This document shows, one piece after another, positions 1 through 10,699 of a stretch of DNA of 64,000 nucleotides. Both the position numbers and the translations under genes were made by a program. Where the stretch lies: the NCBI GenBank assembly GCA_000934455.1, contig KN884559.1:18736-82735 (forward strand), written 5' to 3'. Below the pieces are notes generated by a model that worked only from the letters and a program-made list of their open reading frames with translations, did not search any database and was not told the DNA's origin. Numbering within the stretch: position 1 is the stretch's first letter; the number at the start of each line of letters is the position of its first letter. The stretch comes from Apostichopus parvimensis (taxonomy: Eukaryota > Echinodermata > Holothuroidea > Aspidochirotida > Stichopodidae).

Positions 1-186
1 TATTTTATAATTGATTATCACTACAAATACTTACACGTTTTAATTCTGTATATTTAGAAAGTCAGTTCATTCATTTCTCAATATTTTGTAAATTATATTG
101 CATATGTCGTAGAATTATGTTTGCTAAATGAACTAGCCATCAAAGTGAAAGAAGTGCGATATTCTTGCTGTTTTCACTTGTGACAG

Positions 187-3100
187 GTTTCGTAGATGTC
201 TACTTCGTTCCACCTGTATTTCCGCATGATTGTCAGGAAATACTTGACTGTGTGTACAACAGCAAGAATTTCACATCTGGTGTGTACCTGATACGACCGA
301 TTGGATACTTAACTCCCTTCGAGGTTTACTGTAGCAACCGCATCGATGGTAGTGGTTGGACGGTGAGTCTGGCGAAATAGTTTTATTCAAATCCGGGAAG
401 GATATGTTCATGCCGTAAAGCCAATTGGAACAAAGCTTGATGATAAGTTCACGCATAATAGACCCTCTTGAAGTGATATGATATAGTGATTCACCCAGAC
501 CATGTAGTATACATTAATGTAAACCGCAGGCGTGGTGACACTCACTTGTAAAATTATCACATACGTAACCAATGATATGATCAGTGACGGCGCTACGGGG
601 TGGGGGCTTGACGGGGAATTTGCCCCCTCCACTTCCGATTTCCCCTAAACGTATCCAAAATATGTAGAGCTAGGCTATTTGTTTGTACTAGAAAAAGCTT
701 CCAATGCAATGCATTAATGTGAAAAACAATGTCCAATGATAGCACCAATTGCGTCTAAGCAATTTTACTTGTAGAAAAATTCCCTAACGGGAGAGGTCTG
801 AGCGTACGGGTCACCCCTCTCATATCAGTTTTATCTTTTTTGTCCCACCAACAATATATTACTAACCCCTAGTTGCCCCAGAATGCCTAGGCTGGTGCCG
901 CCATTGGATGAAACGATGCTAACGATATCAGGAAGAAAAGCAAAACACGTTTGGGGTATGTCGTATGTGGTACAGTAGCTGATAAAGTGGAGTATTAGCT
1001 CAGTGGTTAACGCCGGTGCCTCCCAATCATAAAGTTCCCGGTTCGAGTCACCCCAAGATTAATGTACGTCGTCCAGTTACAGAGCTGTTGACAATTAACA
1101 ATTCATAAGCATGGACGTTAAATATGAATGTAAGAGACTGACTTCGGTCGGCTTACGGCTTTCATAAGCAAGTGAGGCTTCTTCGCGAATTCCTGCTTGC
1201 AGAAGGATCTAAAATACACTAAAAAAATAAATATACAAAATGGTTATTAATTTCAATTTGCTGAAAAATGAAACAACATCATTTCTACTTTCACCTCTAG
1301 ATGTGGTTAAGCATTCAGACGTTTATTTGCATATCTATTAATATTTGCGGAATCTTCCATGGATTTGGTATTTCTGGTTTGTGAACTTTGGAAAAGGGGT
1401 TTGGATCTGTTCTTCACTTGGTTTTCGAAACAACTTTGTTCGTCATGACTGCACTGACGTAATGTCGAATGGGGTAACCTCGCCTACCTCAGTATATAAT
1501 AAAGTGGTCAGATGCTGGGGTACACACTCTCCTCCGTCGGATGAGGACGTTAAATGCAGTGCCGGGGGCAGGAATGGGAGCAAATTCACACCTTGCCTCG
1601 TTATCCTCTGAACACTTATCGCAAAGGAAGGCTTGAAAAAGCCGGTGTTCATCCACGATCTAACATTGATAAGGTCTCAAATAAGCTACTGTAAGACTTC
1701 CTGATCCTTGGGTCGCTAAACTAAACCAAACCAAAACCAAATCAAACCAAACCAAACCAAACCAAACCAAACCAAACCAAACCAAACCAAACCAAACTAA
1801 ACTAAACTAATATATTTGAATTTTATATTTAGGTCCGAAAATAACAATTTTATGTTATGAAAGCATCATATTGTTTTGTATGCTTTCTGATAGGTCATTC
1901 AAAGGCGCTCCGATGGTTTTGTCAATTTTAAGAGAAATTGGTCAGAATATAAAGAAGGCTTTGGATTGTTTGCAACTGAGTTTTAGCTCGGCAATGAAAA
2001 GCTATCGTACTTGACAAATCAAGCAGAATACGAACTTCGTGTGGATATTACCTTATCTAATGGATCGTCCTTCTACTCAGCTTACAAAGGATTTCGTATT
2101 GCTGATGAATGGAGTCAGTATAACATTGTGAATATGATCGCATTTGACAGCAACGCAGGTAAATATGCAACTGCAGAGAAGTATGTCTGCTTCGTCGAAC
2201 GTAATAATTGTCCGTTTAGACCGTCAAAAGCTATGAATGCAATGCGTCGTTACTTATGATTGCCAAGGGTAATTCAGTGTGGTTTTCGATTCCCTGCTGA
2301 ATGCACACGGAAACTATACGATGGTGATATCATATGTGCGTGTGGATTGACGTGCGTATCTTGAGACGTCTTGCCTTTGTGAAGACGATAACATTTTTAT
2401 GATTCATATTATACTTAGTAAAAGATCTGTGTTTCCTAGAGGTGATACCTCTGCTCAGGTTACTAGAGCTCGAAATTTGAAAACTTTAACAGTGTGATAA
2501 CTTCATTAGTCAACATTTGCTTGACGTCATACAAAGTAACTTAGGTCCACCATGGTGAATAAAATAGATTTCTCATGTAAGTCATTTGAGGTCAATGGAG
2601 GTGAAATTAAACTTAATTTAAAGAGCCCGGTATTATAACTCCCAAAATATATGTTTGCAGGGATAAAATTCATACCTGTGATCCCGGCCTACCAAGGTAT
2701 GTACAAGAACCATATCGTCGTGATGCCAACAAAAGGCACATTATAATAACCTAATAAACATGTGAACATACCTTGCTAGCATTTGAAGTCAGCAATAACT
2801 AAACCTTGAAAAGCTTGTGTATGAAATATAACATTCTGATACATTGAGATCTTCATTCGTTTTCCATTTTCAGGTACATTAATATCTGCTTGTCCTTCGA
2901 ATATGATCTACGCAACCTGCAGTTACAAAGCAACGTGTGAAGATCCCAACGGACAATCTGGTTATAGTAGCGACTGTTTGGGTTGTGAGTGTTGCACCTG
3001 TCCAGTTGGTTTCTTAATGCAAGGGAGTGACTGTATCCTTCCGAGTGAATGTGGATGTTTTGTAACGGAAATCAATTTGGTGATACCAGTAAGATGTTGT

Positions 3101-6100
3101 ATATTAATATGATATGCATTGTGGGTAAACAAATACTAATTCTTGTGATTCCTTTCAAATATTAACAAGTAGTGAATTAATGGAATACCAGATCTCATCC
3201 CAAAGTTGGGTTATGAGACCTTTGACCTGTGAAGGTATAAAACCATCACTCACAGAGGAACAAGAGCCCATATCCATGCAAACATTAATTAGGGTTAATG
3301 AGCAGGAGCTTACAATATACGTTTGTACCTTTAATATTATCTTGGCCTCGTTTCACAGGTTTTACGACTTTGACAAATGAACCAAGGACGTTGATCTATG
3401 AACTAATGACGTCACTTGTGATATCTAGCGTATTAGGTAAAACATCGTATGCCCAAGAAGACAACCTTCATCTGGTACACTGTGTCGTCTAGATTTAGCT
3501 AACATTAACGTTTGACCTTCATTGACCTTGTTTTACAGGTTTTATGACTTTGGTACATGAACCATGGACGTTGACCTAAGAGCCAATGACGTCATGTGTT
3601 ATATCTACCGCATTAGGGATAACATCGTATGCTAACGTTTACAAACTTCATCTGATTCACTGTTCCGTCTATATTGGCTGACCTTAACGTTCGACCTTCC
3701 TTAACTTCGTGACCTTTGCATATTTACGTTAATTGGTATGCTACAGAATTACATAGAAACATTTATTTACAAGATGGGTATGTTGGTTTTTCTCGTCTTA
3801 TGTCATACATAAATATGACAATGCCGGTCGTTCTGTTTATGACAAAGGAGGGATGTTTGTCTCATCCACATAGACCTTTCCGTGTTACTCTATATATGAC
3901 GTAATAAGAAACGGGGGCACCACTTTCGATGGTGAATAAGGCATACCTTCATGTAATACATGATGTAATACGCATGAGGCTTACTGTCTCGGTATTTGTT
4001 TAAAACATGTACGCACACATACAGACACATTACTTTGACCACCATTCTAGATTACATCATACACCGTTGTGGTACTCTTTGGAACTCTCCTTCAGGACTC
4101 ACCCAAACTGTGACTTCAAAATTCGTGTCCTATAGGCTATAGATGCAAGATATAATTGTACGAATTACCATAAGGATTGTTATCTTCTTGTAGAACAGAC
4201 AAACGTATTTCAACAATGACTGCAGCCAGAAGTGTTCCTGTAGTAATAACCGACTGATCTGTGAAGACAACAGATGTAGTACCAATGCTGTATGTGATGT
4301 CAAGAATGAAGTACGACAGTGTTATTGTAATGAGGGATATGAAGGTGAAGATGACGGTGACATTTGTGAGTCCTTGTCAGATTGTCAGGATGTTTATGAC
4401 GCTGGACATAGACAAGATGGCGTGTATACCATTCTACCAACTGGATGGCCAGATTCACCATTTAGTGTCTATTGTAAAATGGAAAATGGTGGAGGATGGA
4501 CAGTAAGTTGTTAAAGCATCAATACATTGTGAAAAATAATATTACTGGCGACTATTCCAAACATAACTAATACGACCCTTTCCATTATGATTTGTTATAG
4601 ATCATCGTCTCGAACCTTCCTATGCCTCATTTCGTCTCCTTATACCATTTTCTCCCATCCAGGTTTTTCAACGTCGCAGTGGCGGCAGTACCAGTTTCTA
4701 TCAAAACTGGGATGCGTACAAAGAAGGATTTGGGGACCTGAACGATGATTTCTGGCTTGGGAATGAGAAAATATATCATCTTACAAACCAAACAGGTTAC
4801 AAGCTGCGCTTCGATGTTGTTACTTCAGGTGGAGATCAGAAATATGCTTCATACACCGAGTTTCAGATTGAGTCTGAGAGTAATAAATACAGACTGAATA
4901 AACTAGGCACCCATGATGGAACAACAGGTTTGTTACCCCTTTTAATAACACGTACAATCTTGTTCTGCTTTTCTTAATTATTCTTTTATGACTTATTTCA
5001 GGCTAATTTCATGCTAACTTCAAGCTTAAAAAATGCATTGCCGATTATAAGAAAATTTAAAATGAAACTGTTTCCTGGTAAGAGAAATGAGAGAAGAATA
5101 TATCAATTTAAAGAACAAAAAATTCAGATCAGGTGATCAAAGTCTAATCATAATTTACAGGTCAGAAGCGTGAAAGAAACGGAAACGAAAAGAGACTTGC
5201 TAAGGTGCGAAACAACGAAGAACACTGTAAAAGAAATTTATTTATCAGTCAAAAAGCTATCAAAGATAATAAAAAAACGGCAAACAAAATGTAATGAAGT
5301 ATTAAAATATGAATTCTTGGCCACGTATACTACACTGTTTCCACATTCAGTTTACTGAAATTAATGCTTATTGATTTCTTTGAATCACACACAAATCCAA
5401 ACTTTCTTTTCAAATAAATTATTAATTGTATGTATAAATTATGATTGAATTACAGAATCCCCATTCTTAAGGCTCAATTTGTGTTTGTCACATTATAATT
5501 ATAATGGGAAATTGATAAGAACATTTATGAACAGTATTAAGATGAATTGCTTTAACATAAATACTTTAAAAAACATATTGCTTCATAATCTTCATTAAAA
5601 TCGCAGGATTTAATTAAACGATAGAAATAGCATAACTAAAATTATTTTTATTCCTTCTCCTTATAAACAATGAGAATGTTACTTTCTACTAACATTTAAA
5701 TTATCTCGGGAGGCAGGAAATATAAGACTGGGAGTCACATAGCAGCATTGATTTTTTACAAAGTTATGATTGTTTGAGCTCATGATTGTGGCTTACATCA
5801 AACTTAAGGGCGGGACGGGGAAATGGTTATGATTGGCTATCAGATAGCCGACTAATAAATATATACATGTCATGTTAGCTATATGGATTCAATTGTACCC
5901 ATGACAATGATCAACAATTACGGACTGGTTTTCTTATCAAAATCGCTTATTAATAAATGTCAGTAACCTAATACAAGCAAATTTCTATATAAAATGGTAT
6001 ATGCCTCTTTTGTATATTATCTCTTTAGCTAGTTCTTTGTGCTTTGGGAAAAATGTAACTTGCGTTGTTCATTCTGTGACAGGTACACGTTTTGATAAGA

Positions 6101-6396
6101 ATAGGGGCAAAGCTTTCAGCACGTATGACCGAGACAATGATGATTGTGACGATATTATCTGCGCGGACGGTCACCGAGGCGGGTGGTGGCACTCAAATCA
6201 TTGGTGCAGTCACTGTCATAGTTATATTTACAATTTCTGTGACCAGTTTCCTTCCAGTGAAGACTGTTACAGTGTTTGCACCATTGACAACCTTAATGGA
6301 GATTACAACGGCGGCCGTGGAGAAAACATCTTCTCTGAGCATAGTGATAACTGTAACCTTAGCTTCACGGAGATGAAAATTCGACCTTCCTCTTGA
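187..6396 (+). CDS. Gene A: two-FReD secreted lectin-like protein, 5' partial, with an in-frame stop
   Basis: Fibrinogen-related protein whose signal-peptide and linker exons lie before the window. Exons read from splice sites and paralogue alignment: 187-362, 1894-2158, 2874-3088, 4194-4502, 4663-4927, 6083-6396 (TGA 6394-6396). Order: first FReD N part (motifs SGVYLI, FEVYC, GWT), FReD middle part (IQRR, WSEYKEGFG), TIL cysteine module, TILa-like plus EGF-like module (CYCNEGYEG) fused to the start of a second FReD, second FReD middle (FWLGNEK), and the C-terminal FReD exon ending TEMKIRPSS. Exon phases agree throughout. The second exon has TAG at 1984-1986 where all paralogues have TGG in the FWLGN motif, so this copy is a pseudogene, a null allele or a base error. 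The last exon holds an unusually cysteine-rich insertion between GGWW and NLNG. Closest relative here is gene E. Family role: carbohydrate or acetyl-group recognition in innate immunity, secreted; the ligand is unknown. Confidence 0.85.
582..906. mobile_element. MITE-like element with imperfect terminal inverted repeats
   Basis: The left end reads CAGTGACGGCGCTA followed by G-rich sequence. The right end, reverse-complemented, reads CAATGGCGGCACCA followed by sequence ending in CTGGGG. About 325 bp with no coding capacity. It lies in the intron after the first gene A exon. End style recalls hAT-like non-autonomous elements, but I see no clear target-site duplication, so the family is only suggested. 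Confidence 0.45.
984..1240 (+). mobile_element. tRNA-derived SINE
   Basis: Box A-like TAGCTCAGTGG (996-1006) and box B-like GGTTCGAGTC (1040-1049) stand at tRNA spacing and are followed by a non-tRNA body and an A-rich end near 1210-1235. The 3' part of the head does not close into a full tRNA cloverleaf, so this is a SINE head rather than a tRNA gene. Intronic in gene A. Confidence 0.7.
1497..1811 (+). mobile_element. SINE-like repeat ending in an (ACCAA)n tail
   Basis: A non-coding block carrying GAGGACGTTAAAT, a phrase close to one in the SINE just upstream, runs into an ACCAA pentamer array at 1717-1810. A short tandem tail at the 3' end is typical of SINEs mobilised by a partner LINE. 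No box A/B head is recognisable, so it is probably 5'-truncated. Confidence 0.45.
3350..3716 (+). repeat. Intronic tandem repeat of about 180 bp, two copies plus a partial third
   Basis: The phrase CACAGGTTTTACGACTTTG near 3354 returns as TACAGGTTTTATGACTTTG near 3533. The following sequence (ATGAACCA, GACGTTGA, AATGACGTCA, ACATCGTATGC) repeats in the same order. A partial third copy of the unit end appears near 3690-3716. It lies in the intron between the TIL exon and the TILa/EGF exon of gene A. Confidence 0.7.
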
Positions 6397-6705
6397 GCAC
6401 AAATATTTCAGTAACGTCGATATAATATGTTTGGATTGAGATTAAATGTTTCAACCAAACTATTTGAGAACAGAAATTTATCGTTAATTGAAGCAACTTT
6501 ATACTTTCTGTTTTGGATACATTTTCGATGCTATTATATTGTATAGTATATACCACGACAGCGAAATTCATGAACATGACCTATCAAGTTTCATTTCAAA
6601 TTCTCTTTTATTCAAGAAGGCATGAATGAGATCATTTTTGCCCTAATGCTATCTACTTAGGATAATGACAGTACCGCAACGCCAACCATTTAAACGTTCT
6701 ATGTT
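6050..6705 (+). repeat. Arm 1 of an inverted duplication (gene A last exon plus 3' flank)
   Basis: The last exon of gene A and roughly 300 bp beyond it match the reverse complement of 9703-10345, including the splice acceptor, the 3' flank phrase CAACCAAACTATTTGAGAAC and the far phrase AACGCCAACCATT. This arm keeps an open exon; the other arm is decayed. Confidence 0.75.
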
Positions 6706-8505
6706 CAAAATTGTAAGAGGAGCCTAGTTACACTTTTACTTTCATAAGCAAAGTTTGGTGTCGTGATTAAATTGGCATAGTGCCACTATTTGTTTTACGA
6801 CACAATGGATTATAACCCATACTACCATAGTGTGGTTCACAGGGATTTCTGTTCTTCAAGTTTTCTAATGCGATGGATTTATTTTATGTTTTCACTACAA
6901 GAAGAAAATAGAAAGGGAATATCATTAATTGGATTAACCATTGCGCCTTCTGTCAAGTTGCTGCTCAGATCTTAAGTTTCATTTAATATGAATTATGTGT
7001 TTCTTTGGATTTCCAAGAACAATCACATTATCGATACCCAGAACTTATCCTTGGTTGGAAACAGTTGGCGGCAGATCATACCTACATCTTAAATGGTGAT
7101 TAAATAATTATTAAAATGAAAGAAATAGGGTTAAATTTCGTCAATTCTCGCGTAGTATCATTAATCACGCATTTTTGGAATGATATAATAAGAAAGAATG
7201 TACAGAAAAAACGTTGTTTTTTCCTTTTGGGTTCTCGTCTTTCACATCATTGTACATAAGTAACATTTCTACAGGACATGTATTTGTTTGTACTGTCATG
7301 CTAAACCATTCCCGCGCACTGATGCGGGAACATATGTGATGTGGCGAAAGGAACTTGTGTAACATATACTACATGGTATTACATATTCTCCAAAGTTTAC
7401 ACATTTCATTAAGCACACAAACAAAGTACTATAATGGTATAAATCATGCTGTGGTTGGGAGTTTCGTATACACTCTATACGGTTAACAATATTGCCAAAT
7501 GCTAGTCTCGTAGTAGATCAAGGTATACATATGTTGAGTCAGAAGGTAAGTAATTGCTCATAAATTTCCAAAGCAGGTTGGTTACGTTTTATGAATTTCG
7601 CTGCTGACTAATGCCTTAATTTAATTTACAAAAGTTACAACAATTTAATCTGGGAAATGTAAGTGTATATTACTTAAGTTCCCAACAGATGGACAAAGTA
7701 GAATCAAGTTACGTCCTCGTTCATGCGACATGAACAATTCCCTCTGTACAAATGTCCTAGCAGTTTTGAGATTCCATTGTCCTTGATGCACCTAACGTCT
7801 CCTTTTCTGGCAAAAGAGAGGCACCAATCGTTGATAACGTGCTCGTCATCATATCATGAGATGGGCACTGCATAAGAACCCACCTGTGATCCTAATTATG
7901 TCGAAGGTTCACAGATTACAGCTTACGGTTTTTGATGACGGGGGGCCTTATTATATGTGAACACAGTGTTAATACACTTAGAGCCTTAGTACTTATTATC
8001 GAAATATTTCCTTTTTATACATCATGATACACTACAAAGAAACTAAATATCAAAATATATGCAACCCCCACTCCCCAATTAGAAAAATATATTCGTAAAT
8101 CAATATTATTCCTAACGTCCAAGGAAATGGTGGTCAGCAATGCGTGTCAATAGTTATGAAGCTATAACGCAACTAGCACCTTGCTCAACCACACAACGTA
8201 ATGATCTGGTCCGGGATAGAATCTGCAATCCTTACATCGCGTTTTCCCTTGACCACGACGCATCACAAACTGGTTCGGGGTGATAACCCTTACCCTTAAA
8301 ACCTCTCCGCCAGTTCAGCAATACATAACGTCGACAAATCAACCTCACCCCACACCCCTCTCCCTCAAAATGTTTCTGAATACTGACCTGTTGAATTACA
8401 CTAACAGCAGAGGTTCAATTTCTCGTAACTGTCTGCTATCTTGGAGGATGGAGGGGGGGGGTGAGTCTCAGATCAACGTCATTCTACCTCTCACTGTGAC
8501 CCTGT

Positions 8506-8655
8506 CAGTAGATCTTGTTTGCCATGAAAGGAATGGGGTTAATATGTCAGTAGATCTTGTTTGCCATGAAACAAATGGCGTTAATGTGTCAGTACATCTT
8601 GTTTGCCATGAAAGGTAAGGGTTAATGGGTCAGTAGATCTTGTATGGTGTGTTGT
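8506..8655 (+). repeat. 42-bp minisatellite, about 3.5 copies
   Basis: The phrase CAGTAGATCTTGTTTGCCATG recurs at 42-bp spacing with substitutions. Because 42 is a multiple of three, one frame stays open and would encode a 14-residue repeat, but there is no other sign of a gene. Confidence 0.75.
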
Positions 8656-8659
8656 ACTT

Positions 8660-8770
8660 TAATAACTTATTCTGAAGCCGTGCCTGTTCATTATAACTAA
8701 AATCAAAAGGAATATCGTCTTCAGAAAGCTTCTTTTGTGTTCAATATACCATTCGACTAATTTCATTAAT
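8660..8770 (+). repeat. Dispersed duplicate segment, copy 1
   Basis: The order of phrases AACTAAAATC, AAGGAAATA-like, AAGCTT and TTTTGTGTTCAATATA is repeated in a second diverged copy at about 9040-9150 on the same strand. Confidence 0.55.
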
Positions 8771-9039
8771 GACGGTGATTAATGTCTCGCTCAATCTCTC
8801 GTAAAGACACAGCAGTGAAGGTTTATTTGAATACCATCCTATTATAAATCAACAACGTAGTAAATGAAAGGATATTTTGGTCACTCACTATTCAATAACA
8901 TTGAAAAAATCAAGCTCTTTCATAAAGTGTGTTTCTGAGATGAACTGATAAAAGAATTGTATATATTGGCAACTGCAACAGAGATATATTCACAAAACCA
9001 TTATATTCGAATAATATTAGATATACATCTTTCGATAGC

Positions 9040-9150
9040 CATGCTGTTCACGGTAACTAAAATCGAAGGAAATATACGTCCTTCATAAAGCTTATTTTGT
9101 GTTCAATATATCGTTGAGTATATTCATTAATGGCTGTGAGAACTTATTTG
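9040..9150 (+). repeat. Dispersed duplicate segment, copy 2
   Basis: Diverged copy of 8660-8770 sharing AACTAAAATC, AAGCTT and TTTTGTGTTCAATATA in the same order. No terminal repeats seen. Confidence 0.55.
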
Positions 9151-10016
9151 CTTTTATCACAGCTAAGCTTTATCCAATAGTTGAAAGGGAACTGTACTTT
9201 GATGACAACAAACACTTATAGAAAAGCACCTATTAGAATATATACCAATATAGTTGTTAATGTCCTACGGGTTCTAGTCAAGGAACCCTTGTAGATTGAG
9301 CTTCCAACATAGTCATGTTTCAAACTTTTTATTGGTAACGATATCGAATATGCTTATCTTACAAACTAAACAAAACAATGCTATCTGCTATATTGCAAGC
9401 TTTAGGTTGCATACACCTCTTAGAGTCTATACCAATCCGCCCGAATGTTCTCCTACAGGAAAGTGCCAACAAGCAGAAATAGAACATTTTTTTTTGCTAT
9501 GTTTATGGCTTGCATGTTAAAGAACATGAATGAAAATAAATGTTGCGCAAAAATTGGGTAAGTAAATCCCCTTTAGGCCTCCCAGGAGCAGAGTACGAAA
9601 ATTGTTGACTACTGATTGAAGAGGTCGTTTACAAGTGAGGGAAACTTCAGGCTCTCATAGCAAAAAATCTGCATCATACGGAAAATTGACATATTTGCCA
9701 CAAACCAAGGTTTCAATGGTTGGCGTTTCAAGTTTTATACTGCGGTACTCTGTGTATCCCAAGTAGAGAGCATTAGTGAAAATGGATCCATTCATGCTTT
9801 CTTAAAAAAAAAAAAATTGAAATGAAACTCGATAGGTCATGTTCATGAATTTCATTGTCATGATATATTTTAGAATAGTATGGCATCGAAAATGTATCCA
9901 AAATATCAAGTACAAAGATGCTTGAATTAACGCAAATTTTTGTTCTCAAATAGTTTGGCTGAAACAATAAATCCGAATCTAAACAGGTTACATCGACGTT
10001 ACTGAAATAATTGTGC

Positions 10017-10324
10017 TCAAGAGGAAGGCCGAATTATAATCTCCGTGAACCTAAGGTTGCAGTAAGCACTATGGTCAGAGAAGATGTTTTCTCCACGGCC
10101 GCCGTTGTGATATCCATTTAGGTTGTCGCTGGTACAAACGGTGTAAGAGCTTCCACTCCAAGGAAACTGGTCACAGTAATTATTACTATCACAGTTACTG
10201 CATCAATGATTCGAGTGCCACCATCCGCCTAGATGTCCGTCCGCGCAGTTGAAATTGTCACACTAATAATTCCATCGGTCATACGTGCTGAAAGCTTTGC
10301 CTTTATTGTCATCGATAAGTGTAC
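10017..10324 (-). pseudogene. Antisense relic of a FReD last exon
   Basis: The reverse strand aligns with the last exon of gene A from its acceptor (CAG before 10324) to a final TGA at 10017-10019. Recognisable pieces are the start AKAFSTYDR-like, GGWWHSN, DQFP, DNLNG, GGRGENIFS and the RPSS end. In-frame stops interrupt it (for example TAG after the DR.NY stretch and TGA after the SNH residues), so it is not functional. The match extends into the 3' flank, forming the second arm of an inverted duplication with 6050-6705. No upstream exons of this copy were found on the minus strand, so it is an isolated remnant of a convergent gene copy. Confidence 0.85.
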
Positions 10325-10699
10325 CTGTAAACAGAATGAACAATGCATATGACACATTGTTGGTGTTTTCAATCTGCAATTTCTCTCGCCATCGTAAACA
10401 TTTACATTTTCAAAAGGAGGGGGGGGGGGGGATTTCATCTGAACGGGTCTTAGGTTACAGTTAGGGGGTAAAGAGGGAAGTATGGACCTCTTAACTGAAG
10501 AAACATAAAAAAGAGCAATGATGAGCTTTTTACTGCAGTCTTGTGTATTTATGAACTGTTGTAAATAGCAACTTGAAAAAACAAAAGAGTAATGCAACAA
10601 GAATGTAAGGTGGCATCTGGTATTTTTTTTTTCAGGTGGCCATATTTGCGCAACTGTGTTGAATGTGGACCCGTCTGTCCATAGTGTACTATCTACATG

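Larger units (their letters stand above)
6706..9702. other. Intergenic spacer between gene A and the inverted last-exon relic
   Basis: No gene was recognised in these 3 kb. It holds a 42-bp minisatellite near 8506-8655, two diverged copies of a roughly 110-bp segment (8660-8770 and 9040-9150), and a minus-strand cysteine-containing open stretch near 7700-7870 that I could not assign. Confidence 0.5.

Noticed and set aside
984-1060. Possible tRNA gene
   Set aside because: Box A and B are present but the sequence does not close into a cloverleaf with an acceptor stem; better explained as a SINE head.
6092-6376. Out-of-frame open frame over the gene A last exon
   Set aside because: Shadow of the real exon, which ends in the diagnostic TEMKIRP motif.
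8280-8618. 112-codon open frame with 14-residue repeats
   Set aside because: The repeat comes from a 42-bp minisatellite with period divisible by three; no signal peptide, splice context or homologue.
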